Positions 54,603 through 64,000 of a stretch of DNA of 64,000 bases are shown here, piece by piece. Each line of letters opens with the position of its first letter. Positions within the stretch are counted from its first letter, which is position 1. The notes beneath the pieces are model-generated. The model searched no databases. It had not been told where the DNA came from and saw nothing but the letters and a program-made list of their open reading frames with translations. This DNA is from Ryuthela nishihirai (taxonomy: Eukaryota > Arthropoda > Arachnida > Araneae > Heptathelidae), in NCBI GenBank assembly GCA_038380435.1, contig JAWZYU010000017.1, positions 19,839,283 to 19,903,282 on the forward strand, given 5' to 3'. Both the position numbers and the translations under genes were made by a program.

Positions 54603-55141
54603 ATGTATAAGTACATATTGAAGTAGATAAAAAAAAGTGGAGGTATGGTCCAGATTTTTACCAAAGAATTTTTTTTTTTTGGATATTGTTAGAAAAAGAG
54701 ATATTCAGTTTTAGACAATATAAATGCTATATGATGGCTATGACTTTTCCCATGCCTATTTAAGTTTACAAATGGATTCACAAACCATGGCTTTGCCAGT
54801 CTCATTTCATATAAGCCTTGGACATTATTAAAAGAATTCAAAAAAAAAAAATGTTCATTGCATGAAGTTCACCTTTTTAATTGCAAGTCAAAGTTAACTT
54901 TACGTGTCAGATCATGCTGGAAATCGTAGGGAAAATACACAACCCAGTTTGATACTTTTTTCACAAGTCATACTACCCCTTACACATTCCAGCTTAATTT
55001 ATGCCAGTCATAGAAAAATTGTATGTTTAGGGCCAAGACCCTGTCAAAATTCTTTTAATATACCATGAATATTAATTGCAACTGAATTTCGCATAACATA
55101 ATCAATTTGCAAGTGAATTTCGCATAACATAATCAACCAAA

Positions 55142-55708
55142 CTAAAAAGGAGACAAAATGTACCCTTGTCGAACACCAGATGTAATGCTAAGCCAATTGC
55201 TACAAGACTTACCAACTCTCACACACGACTTAGTGTTATTAGAGAGCACTTTCATTATGTTAATTAACTTGTCTGGTATACCATATGCTCTCACAATCAA
55301 CCACAAATTATGACAATCAATAGAGTCGAAAGCCTTTTTGAAATCAACAAAGCTAGCAACCAAAGGTTTCTGAAACTCTAAACATTTCTCAAGAATCTGC
55401 CTAAGTGAAAATATCTGATCTACACATCCCCTACCACTTCTGAATCTACATTGTTCATCACGCAATTGCCTGTCAACCAGATTCTTAATTCTATTAAGCA
55501 CAGTCATGCAAAGAACTTTCCCTGGAAGAGAGAGTAGGCTGATACCCCTATAGTTATCACAAGAACTGCGATCACCATTTTTGAAAATAGGGATAATAAT
55601 AGCTCTGGTAAAATCCTTAGGAACAATGCCTTTATCATAAAAGTTATTCAAAATTTGAGTCATCCACCGAAACATTCCCAGCTCTAAGCATTTCCGTAGT
55701 AATTTCAT
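55142..55708 (-). pseudogene. non-LTR retrotransposon reverse transcriptase fragment
   Basis: An uninterrupted 188-codon minus-strand frame. Reverse transcriptase blocks in order: PKDFTRAIIIPIFKNGDRSS, NYRGISLLSLPGKVLCMTVL, RSGRGCVDQIFSLRQILEKC, FVDFKKAFDSIDCHNLW (first catalytic Asp), then VRQGYILSPF. It ends before the YADD block, so it is truncated. The palm-domain family is that of arthropod LINEs; the clade is not resolved. Enzyme role in an intact element: target-primed reverse transcription of its own RNA. Confidence 0.9.
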
Positions 55709-55709
55709 C

Positions 55710-56279
55710 CACCCCTGGGGATTTATGTACTTTAAATACCTGCATATATTTCTCTATAATTACCTTACAGCCTTAACACGAAGTACGATTCTGATTTATC
55801 AAACATGAATGAAAAAATAATTACCTTCAACTTATTATGTGGCGTCCGAATAACTGCTGATTTCGCCGTATAAGTTATAGCAGAGATAGTTAATTACACC
55901 ACACCGATGAAACTTATAGAATACAAGTCCAACGTACTAAATATTTGATCATTTTATCACCATACGTTGTGAAACATTTTGGTGCTAATAAAAAAACACT
56001 TCGTTTTCACATTTAAATACTTTAAAAAATGTACAATGTAACTTCCCTGTTGTCCTGTACTGCAGTTCTCTACTTAATTCATGTGTTGCAATGGCTTCGT
56101 ACCTTTGACTTTTACTATGAAACAGCTTAGGTTATGAAATCGAGTGCTTCCAAACGACACTTATACAAAAATAATGTGTATATAATTTACAAAAACAGGT
56201 GTATATTAATAGAGATATCTCCTTATTTGTTTTTTCGTCTACTTTTTAAATCATTCTTTGATATACAGGTTTTACTGAT
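55710..56279. other. intergenic sequence, nothing recognised
   Basis: No gene or repeat recognised between the LINE fragment and the E-box region. Confidence 0.4.
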
Positions 56280-56530
56280 CAGACAGGTCCACATTTAATT
56301 CAGCCATGCCGCATCGTTTGCAATACACCAGCAAGGAGTGCTAAGGGAGAAGAGAGCTAACTTCCATAAACGTAGTATAAACTTTTCGATTCCAGCGCCC
56401 TCTGAACATGGTAAATTTGTGCGATGCATTGAAGCCACCTAGCCAGGGAGAGGAGCGAGTTCCCTGCATTATTTTTCCACCGCCGAGCAAAGTTTTCAAT
56501 TGCTTACACCACGTGACTAATTTTACATAC
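56280..56530 (-). promoter_or_regulatory. second promoter / 5' exon candidate with E-box
   Basis: A GC-richer block contains CACGTGAC (about 56511-56518), an E-box of USF/CLEAR type, and CAGCGCCCTCT nearby. On the minus strand GCGGCATGG at about 56311-56303 is a strong Kozak context that opens a short frame (MAELNVDLSD) ending at a GTAAAA donor-like site. The frame does not join in phase to INTS13 coding exon 1, so it would be an upstream reading frame in a 5' leader. Confidence 0.25.
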
Positions 56531-57224
56531 ACTTTGACTCTGAAAAATGTTCATTTTCTTCATGAGGTACAATCATAATTTTCTTTTCGTTTAGAGAGAA
56601 AATACAAGAAGTAATGTAATCATTTTCTTTAATAAAATCCAATTTTGTAAAACTGGTAGTAGCTATGCTAAAGAACAAAATTTTAATATTTTGAACAACC
56701 TATAGCATTTGTATATTGTAATAAATTGAGATTTATGTGTCAATGCAGGATAACATGATCTATATAATTATATTTTATACAATTGCTGATATTTTCAATA
56801 AATATCATATCGAGTTTTTTAGATCAATTATCGAGTTCAACAGATGGCAGTAGAGACTTCCCGTATCAACCATAAAAAAAAGAATTACACTGTTAGAGCA
56901 CAGTGTAGAGGCCAATGTACATCGATATGCTCCAGGGATCACAAACCTGCAACGTACATTGACTTATATATATTTACAAGATGATTGAATGTATTAATTT
57001 ACATATTAATTTTAAAAATTCTGCAAAATTACTCAAAATAAAAATACAACGGCTTTTCCAGGTATCGTAAAATGTACTCCTGAACGGGATAAAACACTCA
57101 TTGAATAACTTTAGGGTCAGCTACCACTGTGCCAAACAGCCATGGCTGTTAGACATTTGGAAACACTGGTTAAATCGCAATATATATATACCAATAGTAA
57201 GACAAATCACAGCTGCAGTGGGCT

Positions 57225-57365
57225 AAAATGATTGCACTGCGCATGCGCAGATCGCCCCTTATAGTTGTTTATGTGCCTGCACGTCAATTTTCCACGTTCA
57301 GCTTCGGTAACATTCCGCAGAACGGCGCCACTTACGCTTGTGCGAAGCTAGCCTTCTTCTCCTTA
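57225..57365. promoter_or_regulatory. candidate promoter with NRF1-type palindrome
   Basis: TGCGCATGCGCA at 57238-57249 is the NRF1 consensus palindrome, typical of broad housekeeping promoters. It sits in the GC-richest, CpG-bearing stretch of the right half of the window. INTS13 is a housekeeping gene whose 5' non-coding exon was not found, and a minus-strand donor-like GCGTAAGT lies near 57333-57326, so this could start INTS13 transcription. A plus-strand gene beyond the window is the alternative. Confidence 0.35.
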
Positions 57366-57879
57366 GACCTCCTTTGACACCAGTACCAGTGACTATCTAA
57401 CAATACTCACAGTCGCAGTTTAGTGTGCATTCCGATAATTCATTGGACTCCTTCGAGTTAGGGGTTGGCCACTTGAATGCCATGTTTTGTCATAGCTCAG
57501 ACTATTATGCGTGCAAAACTGAATGGTGTTGCACGAATTCTTATAGATTATAGAACAACGTAAGGCAATATTTACTACAGATTTCAGTGCTTATGATTAG
57601 AAGCACTTTAGAAAACCACTAAAAATGAAAAGTAAATTCTATGATACATTCTTTAATATAATTGACAGAACAGCAAAAAGCGATAGAGTTAACTTGTGCA
57701 AGGAGATACTGGTAAATGTTTGAACATTGACTCCAAACGGTTAATAGACATTTTCACAGTGAAGAGATATGGTTTCATAAATATACAACTTCCAGAAAAT
57801 TGGCAACTATATTTAGGTTGAAGAAGAAGAACTATATCCCCAATTCCTCTGATAAGACTTTCATTGAAGGAAGAGAATT

Positions 57880-58440
57880 TTCACAATTTTTTTGAATTCC
57901 CAACGAGTGGTAGCCGTAGACACCTTACCTGAAATAATGACTATAAATGGCCAATTATATACCAACATTGCTTTGCCCAAAATGATTAATGAGATGAAAG
58001 AGTAGCATCCAGCAACCACAGCATTATTCTGTGCCAACAACAAGCATGTCAAGGGTTATTCTTCATAACAATGCCAGTGTTCACAAAATCCGGCAAGCTA
58101 TGCGTCTCTGAAGCAGGAAAGAAACAAACAGGTACCTCCTCCAACATTCTGCATATTCACCCGATCTTGCATCATGCGATTTTTGGTTGTTTCTAAAAAT
58201 TAAGGAGGAACTTGCTGGAAAGCCCTTTTCTAGAGTGCAAGGACCTTGCAAAATGAATTCATTCAGAGTTGCAGAGTATTCCCTAACAGGAGTACCACCA
58301 TGCATTCCAGAATTGGCATAGATGCCTGGAACTTTGCAGATAATGGAGGAGAATATTTAGGAGAACAGTAAAAATTTTTTTGAAGTAAGTAATGGTTTTT
58401 ATTCTGCAGTTACATATGAAGAGCGTTTCGAACGCCGCTC
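57880..58440 (+). pseudogene. mariner-like transposase relic
   Basis: Plus-strand pieces: LPEIMTINGQLYTNIALPKM near 57923-57985, then YSPDLASCDFWLFLKIKEEL near 58155-58215 and AGKPFSRVQ. YSPDLA.CDFWLF carries the third Asp of the D,D34D mariner catalytic site. The HHDNA block is mutated (near 58065). N-terminal domain and ends not found. Confidence 0.72.
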
Positions 58441-59431
58441 ATATTCACTTACGTTTTGTTCCCTGCTGACGTTTAGCTTTATTTCTACAGCCTTCAGAGT
58501 CTAATGACATGGCTGAATTGACCATGTTAATTGACATCTATTGGTTGATCAGCTTAATGTTCGTGTTAGTTGCTTCTATATACGTGACAACCATGTAAGC
58601 GAATCGTCAGGTCACTCCATCCATTCTTTCTAGGTGAATCAATATCAACAACGATCAGTAGAACGGTCAACAACGATCAACAGCGATCATAGAAACCAAC
58701 TCCGATTTCCGTACCACTGACACCATGATTATAGATAGACATGTCTACCGAATGCTTACGGAGGTAATAATGTCTATAATGCCTTGCAAATCTGTGCCGA
58801 TCATAAGGAGGGGACCACGGGGCTATGGCCCCATGCAAGAGACCCTGCAACTGTTTCATTTCCACAGTCTGTCAATTTCTTTTCCAAGAAGCACATACCT
58901 GAAGCTTTTAGTACCCCATACGAAGGCAAATATATGGACATCTAAAGGATTATGTACTCCAGAAATGACACTTTTTACTACAAAATCCTTCGTATACCCC
59001 TAAATGGCCCCCTCCAGGATTAAGACTTATGACCGTCCATTTTGCAAATTGACTGCAGACAACAATGAATGCTATTAAATAATGCAAAAACAAATTTTGT
59101 AAATGAGGCAGAATCCAGTTATATTTTGTTTCATTCAGGTTATTCCAATGTAGTAATTAAAATAAGAAATATAAGAAATTAAAGGACATTTATCGATTTA
59201 TTGCCTATGAAAACCATGACACTGGAAGCTGCTTCTCTTTCAGATTAATTTTTTTTGGGGAAAATTTGGCAAAATTTCGTATTCTCTTAATATATTACTA
59301 ATGTTGAATTTAACTGCCTGTAAACTTTGTAGATGTTACTTTCAACCGGTTTAAGACATGAACAATGGGCAACATATTTTAAATTCTAATGCATCACCAA
59401 ATCTTCTAGCTTAGGAAAAAATCCGCTAAAT

Positions 59432-59615
59432 CACTGTTTCCCAACCTTTTTTGTGCCATGCCCCACTTAAGCCTTTCTAAAATTCTTATGTCCATCACCC
59501 ATATAAAATTTAATCGCCATACGGTTAAACTCTGAACGAGTCCATTTTAGAATTGCCCCCCTTGATAATCAAATTGCCCCCCTGTGGGGCGTGGGCCCCA
59601 CGTTGGGAAACACGG
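59432..59615. mobile_element. hAT MITE with perfect 8-bp target duplication
   Basis: CGCTAAAT at 59424-59431 and 59616-59623. Inverted ends CACTGTTTCCCAAC and GTTGGGAAACACGG. 184 bp, non-coding. Confidence 0.9.
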
Positions 59616-59828
59616 CGCTAAATGTTTAGATCCTAATTGTGCAAATTCGTATTATTTATTAAAAACAACGTGAAAAATCAATATCTCTAATGAAAGTGGA
59701 ATATAAATTTAATTTTTATTGATATTAAAATTATATAAATTTATATTTTGTCGTATCCGAAAGAAAATTTGTAAATAAAAATAAAATTAGGATTAAAAAA
59801 AAATACTGTTCTACTCGTTAATTGAGAC

Positions 59829-60203
59829 ACTATACAACAAAAGAAATGTAAATTAAAATTTTTTAAAAATACCTATCTTTCTATTGAGCCCTAAAAAGAA
59901 GAAACTAAACCTAAAGAATATAAATGGTGCAATCGGTCACTGAGTTCGTATTCGCTTCAAAAGAAGATAGAGCGCCAACTCTATCTTCTTTTGCCTCTCA
60001 CTCTCTTTTTACTTCACACTTCTTTTGTTTCTCACTCTCTGTCGTGTAGGTAAATCGGCAACCTATCTTCCTTCGAAGCGAATACGAATTCAATGACAGA
60101 TTGCACCATCGATACGTTTTAAGTTTATTTCCTACATTTTAGGGTCTTATAGAAAAATAGGTATTTATGAAAATTTTTAATTTACATTTTTTTGTTGTCA
60201 CTA
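59829..60203. repeat. foldback element, ~150-bp inverted arms
   Basis: The left arm, from ACAACAAAAGAAATGTAAAT, is the imperfect inverse of the right arm, which ends ATTTACATTTTTTTGTTGT. Shared inner parts include ATGGTGCAATC and TTCGTATTCGCTTC (complement at 60075-60112). The centre (about 59975-60045) is a C/T-rich, T-biased spacer with repeated TCACTCTCT. Confidence 0.85.
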
Positions 60204-60434
60204 AAAACACCTACCTTCCAAAACTTTGATATATAAGACCCATAAACATTGCGCACATTTACTCCTTTTGGAGTGACATTTAAGGTAAACCATTACATTG
60301 GAGACATGACAAGCTTTAATTTGCGATATGACACTCGTTAAAGTTGACTCCTGCGAAAATCTATCCCGTCCCCCGTATATTATCGGGCGGGAATAATGGG
60401 GACGAAATTCGAAACAGTTTACGACTGTCGTTAT

Positions 60435-61238
60435 ATGAGCTTTCATTTAACATCTAACTCGTAACTGTAGGTCCTCACTTACCTAAAATATAGTAGAACG
60501 ACTTTCGATTTCCCGTTTTTTAGGGAGGAAGAAACCATGGGGGTCAATTTTTCATAGCCTAGTCACAAGCTTTGTTTCCATACATAGCTCGTTACTTTCT
60601 GCAATCGCGTTCAACGGATACAGAGGAACAATCATTTTCATATTGTCCCCTCTTTCAGGGGGAAGAAAGCACGGGACATTAATTTTTCATAGCCTATGGG
60701 ATTCTAGGCATCAGAAGCTTTCAGTCGACTTATAGCTTGTTACTTTTGGCCTTCGAGTTCTGGAGATATAATGGAACAAATATTTCGCATTTCCCTTTTT
60801 TAGGGGGAGAAAGTATGGGGGTCAATTTTTTTATAGCCTACGACACTCCCCGCATCATAAGATTTCAGTCGACATATAACTCATTACCTTCCACACTCAC
60901 ATTCAAGAGATATATTCGAACAATTATTTTCATTTCCCCCTTTTTTTAGAGAGGAAGAAAGCATGAGAGTAACAACTTTTCGTAGCCTATGACATTCCCC
61001 GTGTCAGAAGCTTTTATTCGACGTGTTGCTCGTTACTTTCGGTCTTTGCGATCTGGAGATATAGATTAAGAATAGTTCTTACATTTTCCCTTTTTTAGGG
61101 ACAAAGATAGCACGGGGGTGAATTTTTTATAGTCTATGACACTCCAAGCGTTGCAAACTTCCATTTGGCACATATATCATTAAGTTTCTCCATCGCGTTC
61201 CAAAGATATGGTGGAACAACATTTTGTCAAATCCACAA
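60435..61238. repeat. tandem array, five units of 134-148 bp plus a partial unit
   Basis: Unit starts at about 60521, 60655, 60801, 60948 and 61096. Each has TTTTTTAGGG.GGAAGAAAGC, then ATAGCCTATGACACTCC, then TCGTTACTTTCGG and GGAGATATAGTGGAACAA. The array is preceded by a partial, more diverged unit from about 60435. Not recognised as a known satellite. Confidence 0.88.
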
Positions 61239-61286
61239 ACCGATAAATGTTAAAGCCAAAAGCAACAAGGAAATAGTAGAAATATA

Positions 61287-61708
61287 CAGGGTGTCCCTGA
61301 ACTCATGGTCCAAACGTGAGCGGATGGTAGTACACACCGAACCCACCAATATTCGTCATAGAATATGCTGCCGCAAAGCAGCCTGGTGCCGGTAGGGGGC
61401 ACAGACGAGACCGCAAGGCTCAAAAGTGCTGGATCAGCCAAACCCCAGCATTCTCAGGCGCCGATGTGTGCGACAAGTCTGGTGTTTATGAGCAGGTACG
61501 CTGATCACTACTTTGCCGTTTTTCCGCCTGTATCAATGTTGATGGGCGAACTTTTGAGCATTTGTTGTAATGATCTCCAATAAATGTCTCTGGAAACCTC
61601 TGTGTCTGCCCTTCATTTCCGACTCCTCACTGCGTTTGCGGCCGTATGTTCTATGACGAATATTGGTGGGTTCGGTGTGTACTACCATTCCTCCACGTTT
61701 GAGCCATG
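61287..61708 (+). mobile_element. second DUF4817-type transposon derivative
   Basis: The left end CAGGGTGTCCCTGAACTCAT and about 80 bp of inverted ends share CAATATTCGTCATAGAA with the element at 5919-6348. The outermost ~20 bp of the right end are diverged or lost after CCATG (about 61708). The interior contains AATAAA at about 61579, so it may retain the 3' untranslated part of the parent. Confidence 0.72.
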
Positions 61709-62235
61709 TATTGTTACGACAGATGAACGTAACGTGAGAATTATGTAACCAACGAATTGGAATACAGAACCGATCTGAAAAACAGGAAAGATAGATTTGT
61801 TATGTTCGAGTTGTGGATATCCGAAAGGAGGCATAATTAGTTTCAGTATGTGCGCGATGGGTGTATTAAGTGAAGAAGCATTTTATATGATGAGTGCTTA
61901 GAAGGTTGGTAAGTTTTCTGGTGTGGATCGTGTTGGTAAGCTGGTAAAGGAAAAGAAGAATTTGTCCTCTTGTGCGTGGTGATCAATGTCTGAAAAGAAT
62001 TGGTTCTGAGAAACCAGTACACTTAACTGCAGTTTTGGAGAACTTGAGAACTAAAACCTAAGAAGGAAGTCATTTAATGTATAGTTATTTAGTTTATTTA
62101 GGAATTGGTAAGGCTATTCTCATTAGATTGAATATTTATTTACCAACATGATTTTATTGTTCATTGAATGATATTAGCATTGTTTTGTGATTTGGATGTG
62201 AATAGAATTGAGATAATGGATTCTTCTGAAAATTT

Positions 62236-62430
62236 ATATTTGTATTATTATAACTCTATATCTATTTTTGACAAAATAGATATAGAGTTTTAATAATACA
62301 AAGAAAATATACAAGAAAATTATACAAGAAATTATATATTTGAAAGAATATACAATAAAATTTATCTTTGTATTTTTATAACTCTATATCTATTTTGTTA
62401 TATTATAACTCTATATCTATATTTAGAGTT
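62236..62430. repeat. four copies of ATAACTCTATATCTAT, two forming a hairpin
   Basis: TATTATTATAACTCTATATC (62243-62262) is inverted at about 62280-62302, with two further direct copies near 62378-62395 and 62404-62420. Confidence 0.8.
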
Positions 62431-62671
62431 TCGTACCGGTTGATTTAGTTTGTTTATAAATAATTTCACCCATGCTTTTTTAATAAATTGCATTGTATTG
62501 TAATTTTCATTGACATATTTTTACTTCAACTCAAGCTCAGTACTCATCCATTTTAATTTGCAACAATATGTTACAATTGAAATTTCATGGTATTCGAAAA
62601 TAACAAAATAGTGTAAACTTTTTTTTATTTCAGCTAAGAAAGAAGGAAATCCAAGTCCCACACAAGCAAAA

Positions 62672-62888
62672 GTAGAAATATAAATAAATAAAATAAATAC
62701 CCCCTCAAGCAGCTGCTTGCCACAGAGGTCTGACAGGAGCCTGTAAGTTTATATGCCAAAGTAGAAGATCTGTGTGGTTGGCAGGACCTCAGCAGAAAAC
62801 AACACAAACAGCCATGCCTTACCCGGGGCTCGAACCCAGGTCCCTTAGACCAGTAGCCAAGCGCGGTAACCACTCGGCCACGGGACGG
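62672..62888 (-). repeat. SINE-A full copy, minus
   Basis: From the AAATAAATAC tail to the head CTCGGCCACGGGACGGG; B box complement GGGGCTCGAACCCAGG. Confidence 0.92.
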
Positions 62889-63274
62889 GTGTAACAAAAT
62901 AGATATTTGTCACTGAGCCATAATTTAAGCAGTTTTCGTTATTAACACCCTTTCTAAATATCGAAAGCTAATTGGTCAGTTTTCAAAAATCACTCCAAAT
63001 GAACTTGCAAAATGTTGTTTAAGTTTACACCATTTTTATTCATTTTATTCTTCTGTAGTTTATGTTATGAATTAAATGCTGTTTCCTTCAGTATGTAAAC
63101 TATTTAATTTAGTAGTTGTTTCAAAATGAGGCTCAGATGTTGACTTGCATTTTTAGAGAAAAAAAAACCCGACACTGTGAGGGGTAAGAGGAAATCTGGA
63201 AGTAATACACTACAGGAAAGAAAAATTGCAATACCTGGAAGGATTAATGCCATTTTATTGAAACGCAGGCAGCT

Positions 63275-63547
63275 TTATTACCTACCTGGTTTCCACGCCC
63301 TGCCCGTGGTCAGTAGGGGACACCGATGGGCTTGGAAAGACCAACGTCCGTCTGATGGGAGGTTAAGCCGTGGCCAGTGTGCTGGAGAGCCATACCCTGT
63401 GCACATTAAAGAACACGCTGGATGGCCTTGACGGGAGACTACCATCTGTCTCCCAACAGCTGTTCCAGTGGGTCACCTCCCCCAACCTTCTCTGAGCCTT
63501 CGGGGTCCATGTGACCTGGCCGTTTAGCCCATAGTGTGCAAAAACCG
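63275..63547 (+). repeat. SINE-B copy (headless), nested in Tc1-like element
   Basis: Plus orientation from CCTACCTGGTTTCCACGCCC to CATAGTGTGCAAAAACCG; the tRNA-like head is missing. Confidence 0.82.
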
Positions 63548-63721
63548 TTCGCCTGGTCGTTATTCGATGTGTTACCTGTTGTCAGTCCCTTTGCAGTTGT
63601 GTTGTAGTAGTTGTAGTCGAGAATTTGTCAAACAATGCCATGTATCGGAAATGGCGGTCATTCAACTTCTTCCTGATCGTTGTCGGCATGTGCTCGTTCC
63701 TTCTTGCACGACATGTGTACG

Positions 63722-63775
63722 AACCACTTGCGCCACATCTTGCGCCACATGCCTCGAATCCACTTGCGCCACATG
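63722..63775 (+). repeat. micro-amplified CTTGCGCCACAT motif
   Basis: CTTGCGCCACAT occurs three times within 54 bp of the Tc1-like element, where the sister copy at about 9009-9035 has a single related stretch. Confidence 0.85.
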
Positions 63776-64000
63776 TGTACGATGGTGCTGGGATTGCAGC
63801 CAACAAAGGTTGACCACATCTCTGTACGATAAACCAGCTTCTCTAAAGCCGATAATTGTTCCATGCTCAAAGTTTAACTGTTGAAACTGCTTTCGACATC
63901 AATGTAAGGTAATTTTTAGAGGTGTAGAACAATTTCCACAAATGAACTTATCTGTTGACTTTAGCTTTGAATGACTTTATCTGTATTTGACTGCTCCGCA

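Larger units (their letters stand above)
63208..64000 (-). mobile_element. Tc1-like transposon (same family as 7995-9371), cut by window end
   Basis: TA at 63206-63207, then CACTACAGGAAAGAAAAATTGC. After a SINE-B insert, 63548 onward matches 8845-9245 of the other copy closely (TTCGATGTGTTACCTGTTGTCAG). The right end is outside the window. Most of the catalytic region is missing, between the two matched parts. Confidence 0.82.

Noticed and set aside
56303..56311. Upstream ATG (MAELN...) as the true INTS13 start
   Set aside because: Joining its donor to the candidate acceptor at 51965 does not keep the frame, and family proteins start at the SHKTVF region.
58620..58690. Short CAACAACGATCA repeats as a regulatory cluster
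   Set aside because: Only three or four irregular copies; not enough to support a function.
60435..61238. CRISPR-like array
   Set aside because: Units are contiguous and diverged at 134-148 bp, without short identical repeats and unique spacers, and the host is a eukaryote.

Overview
This is a eukaryotic nuclear window. It is strongly AT-rich, with small exons, long GT-AG introns, canonical metazoan splice signals, and dense DNA transposons and tRNA-derived SINEs. The protein sequence and repeat content fit an arthropod. A chelicerate is my best guess, but nothing in the window proves it.

One host gene dominates. Fifteen coding exons on the minus strand, from 51947 down to about 4470, join in frame to give the Integrator subunit INTS13 (asunder / Mat89Bb). 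Every junction was read directly from the sequence: each has GT and AG dinucleotides and compatible phases. The total is 753 codons including the stop, or 699 codons if reading ends at a possible splice donor just after the last conserved block. INTS13 belongs to the nuclear Integrator complex, which cleaves snRNA and attenuated mRNA transcripts. No second complete host gene was recognised. A GC-richer stretch at about 56.3-57.4 kb, with an NRF1-type palindrome and a CACGTGAC E-box, is the best promoter candidate.

Region by region: 1-4.5 kb is 3' flank with a SINE-A tail, a broken Tc1-like element, a 40-bp perfect palindrome and a SINE-A copy. Introns between 4.9 and 14 kb hold a 430-bp transposon derivative with ~75-bp inverted ends, a probable LTR relic, two Tc1-like relics and a hAT-type element. 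The 14.2-19.4 kb intron holds two convergent SINE-B copies and a 2.37-kb piggyBac-like element flanked by TTAA. The 19.5-23.7 kb intron holds a LINE relic, a tandem SINE-A pair and a Tc1-like relic. The 23.9-29.3 kb intron holds a Tigger transposon with a tRNA-like insert. The 29.4-31.4 kb intron holds a Tc1-like element with both ends. The 34.3-42 kb intron holds a four-level nest: SINE-B inside an unknown element, inside a piggyBac-like element, inside a Tigger. Introns at 42-52 kb hold small MITEs, a head-to-head pair of tRNA-like repeats, and an inverted repeat that brackets coding exon 1. From 53 to 64 kb lie SINE-B copies, a hAT-like element, a reverse transcriptase fragment, a mariner relic, a foldback element, a five-unit tandem array and a nested Tc1/SINE-B copy running off the end.

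I found no intact transposase, no functional tRNA and no convincing undescribed multi-gene system. The most novel-looking pieces are non-coding: the foldback element (59.8-60.2 kb), the ~145-bp tandem array (60.4-61.2 kb), the paired tRNA-like hairpin (48.9-49.4 kb) and the near-identical inverted duplication around coding exon 1, which could favour back-splicing.
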